DNA of 21,294 nt from Stentor roeselii (taxonomy: Eukaryota > Ciliophora > Heterotrichea > Heterotrichida > Stentoridae). This document shows positions 6,982 through 16,744 of this stretch, piece by piece. The position numbers and the translations under genes were made by a program. Position 1 is the first letter of the stretch; each line of letters begins with the position of its first letter. The stretch covers positions 1 through 21,294 of the forward strand of contig RSEH01000420.1 in assembly GCA_006503475.1 (NCBI GenBank), read 5' to 3'. The notes below the pieces were generated by a model. The model did no database searches, was not told where the DNA came from, and saw only the letters and a program-made list of their open reading frames with translations.

Positions 6982-9900
6982 TTACAAACGAGTTATACTT
7001 CTGTCGGAAATCTTCGGCAGCGTCGGCGACTTGGACTTGGAAGAAAGGTTGTTCAGACTGTCGTTCATTTTTATTGGGCTTCGGGAGGTTGAATAGACAA
7101 AACTTCTTGATGTTGAATCAGTCATGTTCCTGGTCAGGTTGATGAATTTTTCTTTCCAGTTGATCTTCTGGCTGCGGGATTCAACTTCACTCCTGATTGA
7201 CTCAAGTCTTTCAAAGGCCTGGTCTTTCGCGAAACGAACTTGCTCAAGTTGACTTTTCAATCTTTTCACATCAATTTCATAGGTTTCGAGATTAGGTAAA
7301 AACTGCTGAGCAGCAAGCTGCTCTTTTTCTTGAAGACTTTTAATTTTTTTGTTATTTTCCAGCATTTTTTTTAAACTTTCCTGCTTAAGCTTTGATTCTT
7401 TTTCAGTTTTCAGAAAGTCTTCAAGAATTTCAGTTTGTTTAATTTTATTATCTCTAAACATTTGAAGTCTGAGTCTTTCTGAGTTAATTTCTTCGATTTC
7501 TTTTTGGAGTTTTTCTATGTTTTTCTCTGATGTTGAGAGGATTGTCTGAGCATTCGCAAGTTCTTGTTTTAAAATGGTTTCTCTTCTTTGAGAGTGATTT
7601 AGTTCTTCCCAAGTCATTTGATTTGAAGTCAGTTGCTGCTTTAATTTTGAAACTTCTTTGTCTATTTTTTCTTTTTCGTGAACTTTGGCCCATTTATGAA
7701 AAATCCTCAGCAAGGTAAGTTGACTCTGCATTTTCCTCTTCTCCGCTTTCCTTCTATCCTTGACAGTTTCCCTAGTATCCTGATAAATACTCTGAATCTT
7801 AACTCTCTTCAACTTACTAGAATACGGTATAACAGCCTGAATGCCATTCGAAATATTATTTTCCAAGTCATTCTTCAAGTTCTGCGCGACTTCATCTCGA
7901 AAGCACTTAAAATTTTTCTCCAAATCCCTGATTTCACGATCTTTCGTTTCAAGCCTCTCTCGAAACTCGCTGTCAACAATGATCCTGGTGCAAGTTTCCA
8001 ACTGTTTCGTATTCTCTTGAATTTCCTTCAACTGCCTGCGAATCGAGTCCAAGTCATAAATAATTTCACCTCCTCTCTGAGTGACAGTTAAATTAACGAT
8101 CCCATCAAAATTCTTAACAATTTTTTCAGCTTGCGCTGAAAAATAACTTGCAAGGACCTCAGTATTTTGAAGCATTTTCTTTAAAAAGTCAAGCCTCAGC
8201 TTCAAACTTTCGATCTGTCCAAAAAAATGTGATTCATTGAAAAGCAGCAAGCCATTCATGAGTTTTTGAATGGCGTTAGAAAAGTCTTTCACGTAGACAA
8301 CAACAGCAAATCCGCTTGTCGAGGTTTCTACCCTGGAGGACTTGTTTCTGACGGAATTCGTGAAGTTTTGAACACAGCCGATTTTCGAAGAAGAGTCGTT
8401 TTCAAGGTGTTCAAAGCCGCAAGAAAACAACGAACTTGACGGGATGGGAAAGCGAGGGTTGTAAGATTTGAACAGGTTTTCTAAGATTTTGATGCCGAAA
8501 ATGCAAATTTCTTCTTGAATAAATGATTTTAAAGCGTCGATTTGTGCTGAGCAAGTTTCAGAGGAATCCTGCAGGTCTTCCAGGTAGTCGTTGTAGAGCT
8601 GTTGACAGTCGATGTACTTCACAGTGAAGTTGCTTTGGCTTGCTTGGTATTCGATGAATAAGGACTTAAGGATTTGTCCTAGAAGCTGGTTTTCTATTGA
8701 AGCAAGCGAGTTTTCTGAATAGTCCGACTGGTAAAAATTGTTGAAAATAAAACGACGGCTCTGGTCTGACAAGTCGACCAGGCCCAAGTGGAAGCTAGGA
8801 ATGAACCCTCCTGACATTCGACACTTTTCGCTGCAGTGGTTTGAAGAGAACTGCTCGCAAACATGAAGAATTGAAATCGATGAAGTTTCTGAGAGTTTCA
8901 CAATAGACCTGAATCCAAATATCTCTTCATAGATACTTCTCAAAATCTTGACCTCAGCTTCATTATCTTCTATCAAAAGTTTATCTTTCAGGTCGTAAAG
9001 AGTGTTGGAAAAACGGTAGAAAAGTCGAATCAGTTCCGAAGACCAGTCAGATGTTTTAAGTAAAATCAAATCTGAAAAAAAAGACAGAAGTCTTTTTATT
9101 TCCTGGTTTTCTTTTAATTCATCAGGAATTGAGTCTTCATTGTCGTCTGGGTCTATCGGCTTTTCAATTGTTGAGAGTTCGTAGAGTTCCAAGACACTGA
9201 GTCGTGAACTACTTAAAAGCTTGATCATGATTTCAAGTTGAAGGTACCGCTCAAAGGATAAGGTCTGGATGAAAATAAAATTGAGGTCTAAGGCATTTTG
9301 ATCAGGTTTATTCAAATAGCTCATCATGAGATTCTCGATATTTCTCAAGGTGTCTAAATTATAATGTGTCAAACTCATCTTCTTACTTCCTTTCGAAAGA
9401 AGAGGCTCCATCAGTTGCTCAGGGACGATTGAAGTGATTTTCCATATTTCCTTTAAAACTTTCAGAATTTGGCAGGCTTGAGCCTTTCTAAGCATTTCTT
9501 CACGAGTTTCTTCACAAAAAAAGTTGACGATTTCTGAGTGTTTCATTCCTTGGGCATCAGCGATTTTTTCTCTTTTGTTTATTTTGAGTGCAAGGACATC
9601 AATAAATCCTTGAACAGATTTTAGCTTGTTTTTCAGTCTTTTTACTTCCTGTTGAACCTTCTCAATAATGATACCTTCGCCTTTTCTTCCAAGAAGCATG
9701 ATCCAGTTGACTTTCGACCCTTTCATGATGAAATTTTCTTCTTGAGCGATTTCGAGTTCTATGATCGTTTTCATGTATTTTTCGATAAATATTGCATTGA
9801 CCTGAAGAGCGATTTCGTAGAGTTGGTTGTTCCAAAGCTCGTATTTTTGAATCAGCTTCAGCGACTCGAGAGACTGTCCAGTGACTATTTTTTTTATGTC

Positions 9901-12555
9901 AGACTCACTCGAAAAGTCAATCACTTTGAACAGGCCAGGAAGAATCTCGAAAATGTTGAAAATTTGAGAATTTTGAGAAATTTTTTCAGGGAAAACAGGA
10001 GTCATTTTTTCGTTTTGTTCTTTTTCTACAGTTTTCAGCTGGGAAAGGTAAATTCCTTTTAAAACCTTGCTTTCGAGGTTTAACTTCAGGAGTTTTTTAT
10101 GGTTTTGAAAGAAGTCAAAGGCGTTTAAACAGAGGTCAGTATATGAAATGAGAGATCCTTCCGAGTCAAAGACTTTCCCTTTCAGCACATCTTCAATAGA
10201 ACTTTTACTGGCATTGTTCAAAGCATCCCAGTCAATACTTTTATTACTTTTCAGCTCAGTACCTGGACAGTCAATGATCCTCATATGCGCCTCCTGCCAC
10301 ACAATACATTCAATGAGACTTTTTTCTTTCGGACAATTAATTTGCAGGTCAAGGCAAACATCATTCAAGACCTTTGAGATCATTTTGTTGATTTTTAAAA
10401 CTTTATTAATAGCGAAGTTCTGTCTGAGTTCTTTTTTTAAAAATCGGTTGCAGAATGTAGTGAAAAAAATGCACTGAGTACTGAGAGCTTCACATTGAGC
10501 CCAGTAACTTTGAGTGAAGTAAGAATTGGTCAGGTTTAGTCTGGGTCTCATCTGGATGACTTGCATGATGAGTTCAGATAATTTTATCAGAAAGTTAATT
10601 GAAACACTGGAATTGTAAATTCTGAATAAAACCATTATCACCTGCAACTTGCTGTGTAAAAACTTGTGCTCTTCTTCAAGCAACTCACCCATTAAAAACT
10701 CTCTGTCGATTGGAGGGTATTGATTCGAGTTGTGGTCTAAGATGAGTTCATGTTTTTCTATGTAAAAAGTCCCTAAATGAAGCAGCCAGTCCTCAAGTTT
10801 CAGGTACTCTTCAAAGGTGCAGTCGTAAATGATGTACTCGTCATTCAAGTCCTTGACGTAGTATTCGTTATCGATCTGCTCGACTGAGTCGTTTTTGCAT
10901 TCAAACTTCGCCTTTTCATAGGAAGTTCTGATTTTTTCATAGTCAAGAAGGTCATTATTCAGTCGTTTTTCAAAGCACTTGAAAACATTCAGAATTTGAA
11001 TGATTTTAAACTTTAGTTCCCTGGACTTCAACAGTTTCAAGGTGTAGATCGACTTCAAGTTCTGACTTGAAAGAGTAATATTCTCGAAATCAGTAAAATG
11101 AGATGAAGCCTTATCACTCAGAAGTCCTTTCAGATAATTCTGCTTTACTTCATTTTGACTTTCACCCAACTCGTGTCTCAATCTTCCTCTTCGACTGGTT
11201 TTTTCTTGGTAAATTACTGAAAACTCTTCAATCAACTTTATTTGCGCATTGAAATTTTGTATTGAAAGAATATTAAAAGAATTTTCTAACAAAGCGTCAC
11301 TTTTCAGAATACTTCGAATTCGCGACTCTTGCACTTTTTCCCAGTCTAACTTGGGAGGATTAATCTGAGATTTCCAGTCAGCTTCTTTGATACAAACGAT
11401 TTTATAAACAACTTTTTTATTTTCCTCTTCTGAAACCATTGAAGTTTTCCTGATATTCGCGAAATTTCTGGTGATTTTATTAGGAAGTTTCTGAATTTTC
11501 TTCTTTTGCAGGTCTTTGGCAACAGGGTCTGCATAAGGAATCCACTCGGATTTGTGCTTTTGAATCTCGAAGATCTCAGGGAACAAGTAAGTGATTTGAT
11601 GAGTTATCGTCAGGCCGTCGTCTTCTTCAAGAGTAGAGATGAGTCCGAATTCATTGCAAATATCTTTTAAAATCGTGTTCAACTGCAACTGACTCGAAAT
11701 CAGCACTGGGGGCAGGTCGAAGTCAGACAGATGCGAGTTCAAGATCTCAGTGTTCACTCCGAACTGCTCTTCCGCGAAAGTTGAGTGAAGCGCGTTGAAC
11801 TTCTTCATCATTTCTCGTTGTCGCTGCAGGTTCCTGGCGTTTATATTGGTGACAATTTTTACTTTTATGTTGACTTTTCCGATGTTCGGGTCAGAAGTCA
11901 GAAGTTTCATTCGAGAAATCGACTTCGCTTTCATATTCTTCAAACTTCTCGCGAAGTCCTTGTGGATCTTCGACTTGTGTGACAGGCCCAACCAGCTCAA
12001 AGAGTAGCAAAGTTCAAGGCAGGGGTAAACAAGGCTGAATTTTTCTATTTCTTTGCGGAGAACTTGAATGATGTCGAAGATGTTTAAAGTACTTCCGAAA
12101 TTTGCATCTCTTGTTGAGTTTACTTTTGATGATAAAAAAATCGATTCTTTCATCAACTGGTCTATTTCGGAAGGTTCTTCAACTTTTGCCTTTTTTTTTA
12201 AGGACTGAAGATTTTTGACTCTTTGAGTTTTTAGACTTTCTTGTTCTTCGTTTAAAATCTTTTTTAGGGTCTCTAGAAGGGATGTTGGAAGGGATTTTTC
12301 GAATTGGTACTCGGAGAGCAGAAGAGAAGGGTAGGGAGAGACTGGCTTTAAACTTGGAGTTTTGCAGATTGAACTCAAAAGTTGTGATCGGTAAGATGAT
12401 TGGTCGTCTGGGTCTAAGGGAAACTCGATGCCGTTGAAAACTAGGAACTTTGGAAGAGGCACTGCTGGACGGAGATGTGCAAGGCTGTGGTATAAACTTC
12501 TTATCTTTTCATCGAGGTATTGCAGTTTTATATAGCTGTCTTCTTTTAAAAACAT
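6982..12555 (-). CDS. Giant 1857-residue protein with C-terminal coiled coil, family uncertain
   Basis: One uninterrupted frame of 1857 codons. The N-terminal 110 residues form a distinctive Pro-rich segment (LRPAVPLPKFLV, FPLDPDD, YPSLLL). A basic helical region follows, and then a long, mostly alpha-helical, Leu/Ile/Lys/Glu-rich body without recognised catalytic motifs. At about residues 1230-1245 there is a small Cys/His cluster (NHCSEKC). From about 1500 onward the protein is strongly coiled-coil, including an FHKWAK helix near 1620 that recalls Sfi1-type repeats as a single copy. The last about 60 residues are a Ser/Arg/Lys-rich tail. The layout is reminiscent of very large ciliary coiled-coil proteins such as CCDC162 (DUF4549), but that is a guess from architecture. 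It has no membrane segments. Codon use is like its neighbours. The region upstream of the ATG is non-coding for about 690 nt. Confidence 0.85.
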   Translation of the reverse strand: MFLKEDSYIKLQYLDEKIRSLYHSLAHLRPAVPLPKFLVFNGIEFPLDPDDQSSYRSQLLSSICKTPSLKPVSPYPSLLLSEYQFEKSLPTSLLETLKKILNEEQESLKTQRVKNLQSLKKKAKVEEPSEIDQLMKESIFLSSKVNSTRDANFGSTLNIFDIIQVLRKEIEKFSLVYPCLELCYSLSWLGLSHKSKIHKDFARSLKNMKAKSISRMKLLTSDPNIGKVNIKVKIVTNINARNLQRQREMMKKFNALHSTFAEEQFGVNTEILNSHLSDFDLPPVLISSQLQLNTILKDICNEFGLISTLEEDDGLTITHQITYLFPEIFEIQKHKSEWIPYADPVAKDLQKKKIQKLPNKITRNFANIRKTSMVSEEENKKVVYKIVCIKEADWKSQINPPKLDWEKVQESRIRSILKSDALLENSFNILSIQNFNAQIKLIEEFSVIYQEKTSRRGRLRHELGESQNEVKQNYLKGLLSDKASSHFTDFENITLSSQNLKSIYTLKLLKSRELKFKIIQILNVFKCFEKRLNNDLLDYEKIRTSYEKAKFECKNDSVEQIDNEYYVKDLNDEYIIYDCTFEEYLKLEDWLLHLGTFYIEKHELILDHNSNQYPPIDREFLMGELLEEEHKFLHSKLQVIMVLFRIYNSSVSINFLIKLSELIMQVIQMRPRLNLTNSYFTQSYWAQCEALSTQCIFFTTFCNRFLKKELRQNFAINKVLKINKMISKVLNDVCLDLQINCPKEKSLIECIVWQEAHMRIIDCPGTELKSNKSIDWDALNNASKSSIEDVLKGKVFDSEGSLISYTDLCLNAFDFFQNHKKLLKLNLESKVLKGIYLSQLKTVEKEQNEKMTPVFPEKISQNSQIFNIFEILPGLFKVIDFSSESDIKKIVTGQSLESLKLIQKYELWNNQLYEIALQVNAIFIEKYMKTIIELEIAQEENFIMKGSKVNWIMLLGRKGEGIIIEKVQQEVKRLKNKLKSVQGFIDVLALKINKREKIADAQGMKHSEIVNFFCEETREEMLRKAQACQILKVLKEIWKITSIVPEQLMEPLLSKGSKKMSLTHYNLDTLRNIENLMMSYLNKPDQNALDLNFIFIQTLSFERYLQLEIMIKLLSSSRLSVLELYELSTIEKPIDPDDNEDSIPDELKENQEIKRLLSFFSDLILLKTSDWSSELIRLFYRFSNTLYDLKDKLLIEDNEAEVKILRSIYEEIFGFRSIVKLSETSSISILHVCEQFSSNHCSEKCRMSGGFIPSFHLGLVDLSDQSRRFIFNNFYQSDYSENSLASIENQLLGQILKSLFIEYQASQSNFTVKYIDCQQLYNDYLEDLQDSSETCSAQIDALKSFIQEEICIFGIKILENLFKSYNPRFPIPSSSLFSCGFEHLENDSSSKIGCVQNFTNSVRNKSSRVETSTSGFAVVVYVKDFSNAIQKLMNGLLLFNESHFFGQIESLKLRLDFLKKMLQNTEVLASYFSAQAEKIVKNFDGIVNLTVTQRGGEIIYDLDSIRRQLKEIQENTKQLETCTRIIVDSEFRERLETKDREIRDLEKNFKCFRDEVAQNLKNDLENNISNGIQAVIPYSSKLKRVKIQSIYQDTRETVKDRRKAEKRKMQSQLTLLRIFHKWAKVHEKEKIDKEVSKLKQQLTSNQMTWEELNHSQRRETILKQELANAQTILSTSEKNIEKLQKEIEEINSERLRLQMFRDNKIKQTEILEDFLKTEKESKLKQESLKKMLENNKKIKSLQEKEQLAAQQFLPNLETYEIDVKRLKSQLEQVRFAKDQAFERLESIRSEVESRSQKINWKEKFINLTRNMTDSTSRSFVYSTSRSPIKMNDSLNNLSSKSKSPTLPKISDRSITRL

Positions 12556-13241
12556 TCAGATATTTATGAAATGGAATTATGGAGATGATTGCTTGGAAGG
12601 AAGAAATAATATGTGAGAAATGAATAAAGTATTATTTAACTTGCTTTTCTTTGTAAAATTTTTAAGGTTTTGAGTTTATGTGTCTTTGGATATTCACTTG
12701 ATAATAAGATTATTTATCAATCGATTATTTTTTGTTATCTTTCAGTAGAGGCTTGAAAATTTACTCAACGTATCTGTAGTATTTCTTTATTTAATCAATT
12801 TATATCTCTTTCTCTGATTAACTCAACTAAATATACCAGCTGCCCTCTTAATCTACATGGATTAGGAATTTAAATCATCTAAGAGTATTATAATTCAATC
12901 TTAGTACTTGAAATTTTGAAGCATCAAGATATAGAATGAAATTCAATTATGATATTCACTAAAATGCGAACTCTGAACTTGAATCGAAGTCAGAATCAAA
13001 AATACTCAAAGTGCATATCAGGTAAGAAGATTAAAAATTGTACTCTTCATAACTCATAATTCATCTAAGCAACTCCAACTCAAATCCCAATTTGATTCTA
13101 AATTCTAAAAATCAGTTGTAATAAGATCATAATCCAACAGTTTAAAAGTTCACTCAATGTATCCATCAGATCAATTAAATAATAAAAATGTTTCTTCCAA
13201 TTCTTCAAATTTCTTGTTACTAATCCTCTTATCCTATTTAA
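12556..13241. other. AT-rich intergenic region
   Basis: These 686 nt hold no convincing gene. The longest ATG frame I saw, near 12964, runs only about 31 codons before a stop. The region must contain the promoter of the giant minus-strand gene and the 3' UTR of the Acinus-like gene, both on the minus strand. No repeat, tRNA or structured RNA was recognised. Confidence 0.6.
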
Positions 13242-13650
13242 CTATCTACTTCTATCCCTGCTTCTGGCTCTTCTCTTCCTCCTGTCTTTGTGCTTGGGTC
13301 TATAGTAAATCTTTGGCTCATTCTTAGTCTGCAGCCACTTGCTATCAATGCGTGACTCTTTCTTATTATCTACTTTTGAATTCACCTTGGAGTTGGGGCA
13401 GTTCCGACCTGGGAACGTAAAAGACTTGTAAAGGTTTCCCTGTCTCTGCTGGCCACACTTTTTCGTGAAGGGCTTGATGAGTGGCGATCGCTTCTTCTAG
13501 AGATGAGGCTACAACGTAACACTGAGATTTTATGTCATCCATCCAGAAAAATATAGGATTGCATGTTTGTTCTAAAAGGTTGCGCACTTGAACTACTGTT
13601 AAAGGTCTTACGAAATTCTTGATATGAAGATTGACACTTGTGGCTTCCAT
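13242..13650 (-). CDS. Minimal Acinus-like RRM protein (ASAP complex), spliced
   Basis: Spliced CDS complement(13242..13357, 13374..13650), 130 residues. Residues 5-85 form an Acinus-type RRM: LHIKNFVRPLTVVQVRNLL as the first strand and helix, IFFWMDDIKSQCYVV around the central strands, then LEEAIATHQALH and WP before the last strand. After the intron, residues about 98-114 (DSKWLQTKNEPKIYYRP) resemble the conserved Acinus motif that binds RNPS1 and SAP18. A basic RS tail follows (RRKRRARSRDRSR). Acinus, RNPS1 and SAP18 make the ASAP complex, a nuclear splicing and exon-junction factor. Animal Acinus is far larger, with an N-terminal SAP domain; here the protein starts essentially at the RRM, and a TAA lies directly before the ATG in frame. 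Unspliced, the frame ends after 94 residues, without the binding motif. Confidence 0.8.
13358..13373 (-). other. 16-nt spliceosomal intron
   Basis: On the minus strand the sequence is GTAGATAATAAGAAAG. It contains two in-frame TAA codons. Removing 16 nt creates a phase-1 junction (a + ag, Lys) and extends the protein by 38 residues that carry the Acinus-type binding motif and an RS tail. Alternative AG ends 4 nt earlier or 2 nt later lead quickly to stop codons, so this splice is the only productive one. Confidence 0.8.
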
Positions 13651-14902
13651 TTATAAGATTTATTGGAACTTTGTAGCTTTTAGAGTTTTAATATAGGATA
13701 GAAGATTGAGTTTCAATGTTTTCAAAAAGAAGAAAAAAATTCAAGGTAAACTTATTTTAGCGAATTAATTCTGGTTTATTGTGTTGAGAGATTATTATTG
13801 TCATTTCTTTTATTGAAGAAATTGAAATTCTTTTTTATAGTTTATCTTCTTATAAGAAAGTAAATTGTATTTTAATAAAATTATCAAGAATGGTTTGAAT
13901 CGCAGTTTTGTGGGTTATTTTCAGAAAAATCACTTTTATTGCTTATGTATATAAGTTTTATATTTTCTAAAGTATAATCAACACTTAATATTTTTCATTC
14001 ATACTCATATAAGATTGAGAAAGGTCTTCATTATCTCATTAATGTCTTTTGAACCTTATGTATTAATGATTCATAATTCAGAGTTTCGGACTTCCTGTAT
14101 TAACTCAATAAAAGCTGTTTTCAAACTATGTTATGTATTATAATTTATAGTATATATATTTTTTTGATTTAGATATATTAGAGAGATTTTTTTTCGATAA
14201 GAGTTTGTAGGATATCACTTTAAATTGTAAAATTAGCAACTTTTAGTAATGAAAGTTAGTTCGATATTTAAACCCAGAGATTTGAGTTATAAATATATTT
14301 CTGAAATGATTAAAAGTAAGATATTTTAATAATATTGTTTAATGGAATTTTAAGATCTATAATTAGAATCTATGGAGATAACTTAAGCTTAAATAAGGAG
14401 TATTAATGAGTTAAATTTTCTTAATTTTATATAATTTTGATTTTGATATGCTCTAAAGAATCTAATAATTTCAATTTTTATATTATCGATTATTTAAATC
14501 TACAAACATCATTTATAGTTAAATTATTAGATAATTTGTATAATTTTATTCAATGAAAGTTTAATTGAAAATATTTTGCAAATAATCATGCTTTTTTTGT
14601 AAAGTTATTATAAGACTAGAACAAATTTCTAAACTCCTGATGCAAATAAAAAACCTCATGAAATAAAGAATCAAATTCATTTTTCAAGGCTTGTAAATTC
14701 AGATTAAGCCTATGCTGCAATTCTATTATTGATTATTTAAGCCAAGTTCATCTGGAAAAATTATGATTATTGTAAAATATTTATGAAGAGGAAAATATAG
14801 ACATAGATTCCAAATAATAAGAATCCAAACCATATAAAAAACCTCAAAGTCCTTTAAAATTTAAACATATCTTTATGTATCTAATCCAATATAATTTATA
14901 AA
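13651..14902. other. Long AT-rich intergenic region with no recognised gene
   Basis: These 1252 nt are strongly AT-rich and full of stops in all frames. They separate two divergently transcribed genes (Acinus-like on the minus strand, HEFGH protein on the plus strand) and so contain both promoters. I see only homopolymer A and T runs and simple AT stretches such as the TATATATATTTTT-type run near 14150. The marked drop in GC begins here. Confidence 0.6.
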
Positions 14903-16744
14903 ATGTCTCTCGGGAAACAAAGCCTTAGAAGCTTCGAAGTAAATGTTCCGAATCCTCAAAAAAAATCTCAAACAAATTATAAATACGGGGTACTTGTCTC
15001 TAGGTTACCCAAGGACTTTGATTTTGAGTTCAATCCTGATGATATTGTTTTTATACCAACGTTCAAAGGACGAAATGGAGGCTTTTGCTTTGTTTTTACA
15101 ACAACAGAACCAGACCTGCAAGTATTAAAAACCAGTTTGCAAGCCTATCGGGACATCAAAATAAAAGATTTTAGATCTGTTGATGATAACAATAAAAAAG
15201 AGATTGTGCAGGCTTTTAAAGATATGGAAAAATTATTCAAAAAAAAAATTTTTTTAAAGCTCCGTAATGTGAAAAAACAGTTAAAACACCAAGCAGAAAT
15301 CCCATCAGATATACTCTCAAGCCTAGAAGAAATAACAAATGAAGTCAAAGAATTTTGCGAAAATTATCTGATTCAGTATAGGACTGAACTAACCTCGGTA
15401 TTCGATAGATTTTTAAATCACGAGGAAATCAAAGAAGACTTAAGCCAAAACGATTTTGCTTTTCAGTTGTTCCTTGCATTAGCTTTCTTTTGTATTCGAA
15501 AGATTAAACCTGAAACTATCTGCGCAAAAATGTATTTCTTCAGTGACATCGATATTTGTTTCAGTCTGAATAACTTTGAATTCTTGACTAAAGATAAAAA
15601 GGTTTATATGCTTGATATATTGTATCAAGCTGTTTTTTTTAAAAGTCCTTTTAAGTATCCGCAATCTATCATTAAAAGTATTTTTTCTAAACGAGTTGTC
15701 GATGAATCTATATCTTTGAGCTCAGATTTGAAGGACCTTGCTGAAAAAATAAGAAAAATACTGCATTTAATTGGTTTGAAATACTTTAATTCGCTCATAA
15801 ATTACTCAAGTGGAGTAGAAAGCTTTATAAATTCAGTGCAAATCGTGAAATTACCGGATTCTTTAATAGGTTTGACACTGATGAACTCAACTGTCTTGAT
15901 CAAAAACAAATGCTTATCTGAATATGATGGATTTTCCATAAATAATAGATTTGTTACATGCGATGCATTTATTACTCTTACAAGTGTTCATGAATTCGGA
16001 CACTATATTCAACGAGTAAATTTAAAAAAGAAGTTTGAATGGTTTGCATTTGGCACACCCATTGACTTCCTTCAAAAAGGTAGTCCACAACCTTTAAATC
16101 AAATCAATCCAGCACCTAAAGATCAACAAGACCCTTTACCAAACAACCCAAAATGTCAACTTTCTAGAAAATCAGCCCATTTAAAAAATCCAGAAAGCTC
16201 ATCACTTCATAGCACTGGAAATAAAGCCTCTCAAAATGTTTCAGATAGTCCAATTCCCAAAAAACCGAAAAATCGTTCCAGCTCAGTACCTAAAATTTCG
16301 ATTTCATCACCAAAACAATCCTTAAGCCCAAAACTTAAAAAGTCGTCAAGTCCAGTTTCAATAAAAATTTCAAAAAGTACAAAACTTAAGAAATTATCTA
16401 GTCCAGAATCGAAAAACTCTAAAATTTCTGAATCAGAAAAATCTAAGCGCTCATCTTCTAAAGAGATCAAAGCAAATATACCAAATCAGACAATTGAAGG
16501 AGGGCTAATGCTCATTACTGCAATATTTGGTAAGGAGATAAGCGTATTAAATTATTATGATTCAGTGTTTTTAGCGGATCCGAATAATTGGGAACTAAGT
16601 GAAATTGAATTTCGAGAAAAATACGAAAAAGAAGCCTGCAAAGCAAACCCTCCTCAGTATAAAAAATTTTTTCCGGTACGATGCAGTCATAATCAGTCAA
16701 TATTCCCAGTATACTTTGGAATCTGCCTTAGTTCTAGAAGATAG
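14903..16744 (+). CDS. Unrecognised protein with HEFGH zincin motif and Ser/Lys-rich insert
   Basis: A 613-residue protein. Residues 1-95 are a mixed alpha/beta region. Residues 96-180 are helical and charged, followed by a largely hydrophobic helical core to about 350. A predicted helix carries HEFGH (His363, Glu364, His367) in TLTSVHEFGHYIQR, the zinc-binding and catalytic pattern of zincin metallopeptidases. Residues 391-528 are a low-complexity Ser/Lys/Pro insert with repeated SP and SSP dipeptides, probably disordered and phosphorylated. Folded-looking sequence then resumes at IEGGLMLITAIFGKE, where Glu532 is a candidate third zinc ligand. No signal peptide or membrane anchor is evident, so it is probably intracellular. 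Codon use is more AT-rich than in the left-hand genes, matching its surroundings. I do not know the family; peptidase activity is inference from the motif. Confidence 0.8.
   Translation: MSLGKQSLRSFEVNVPNPQKKSQTNYKYGVLVSRLPKDFDFEFNPDDIVFIPTFKGRNGGFCFVFTTTEPDLQVLKTSLQAYRDIKIKDFRSVDDNNKKEIVQAFKDMEKLFKKKIFLKLRNVKKQLKHQAEIPSDILSSLEEITNEVKEFCENYLIQYRTELTSVFDRFLNHEEIKEDLSQNDFAFQLFLALAFFCIRKIKPETICAKMYFFSDIDICFSLNNFEFLTKDKKVYMLDILYQAVFFKSPFKYPQSIIKSIFSKRVVDESISLSSDLKDLAEKIRKILHLIGLKYFNSLINYSSGVESFINSVQIVKLPDSLIGLTLMNSTVLIKNKCLSEYDGFSINNRFVTCDAFITLTSVHEFGHYIQRVNLKKKFEWFAFGTPIDFLQKGSPQPLNQINPAPKDQQDPLPNNPKCQLSRKSAHLKNPESSSLHSTGNKASQNVSDSPIPKKPKNRSSSVPKISISSPKQSLSPKLKKSSSPVSIKISKSTKLKKLSSPESKNSKISESEKSKRSSSKEIKANIPNQTIEGGLMLITAIFGKEISVLNYYDSVFLADPNNWELSEIEFREKYEKEACKANPPQYKKFFPVRCSHNQSIFPVYFGICLSSRR

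Noticed and set aside
7678-8091. 137-codon plus-strand frame in the same gene
   Set aside because: Same reason: it is the antisense shadow of the coiled-coil coding part and has no motif of its own.
9652-10062. 136-codon plus-strand frame inside the giant minus-strand gene
   Set aside because: It lies antisense to a continuous 1857-codon frame with protein-like composition; its own product is Phe/Leu-rich, the typical shadow of a Lys/Glu-rich coding strand.
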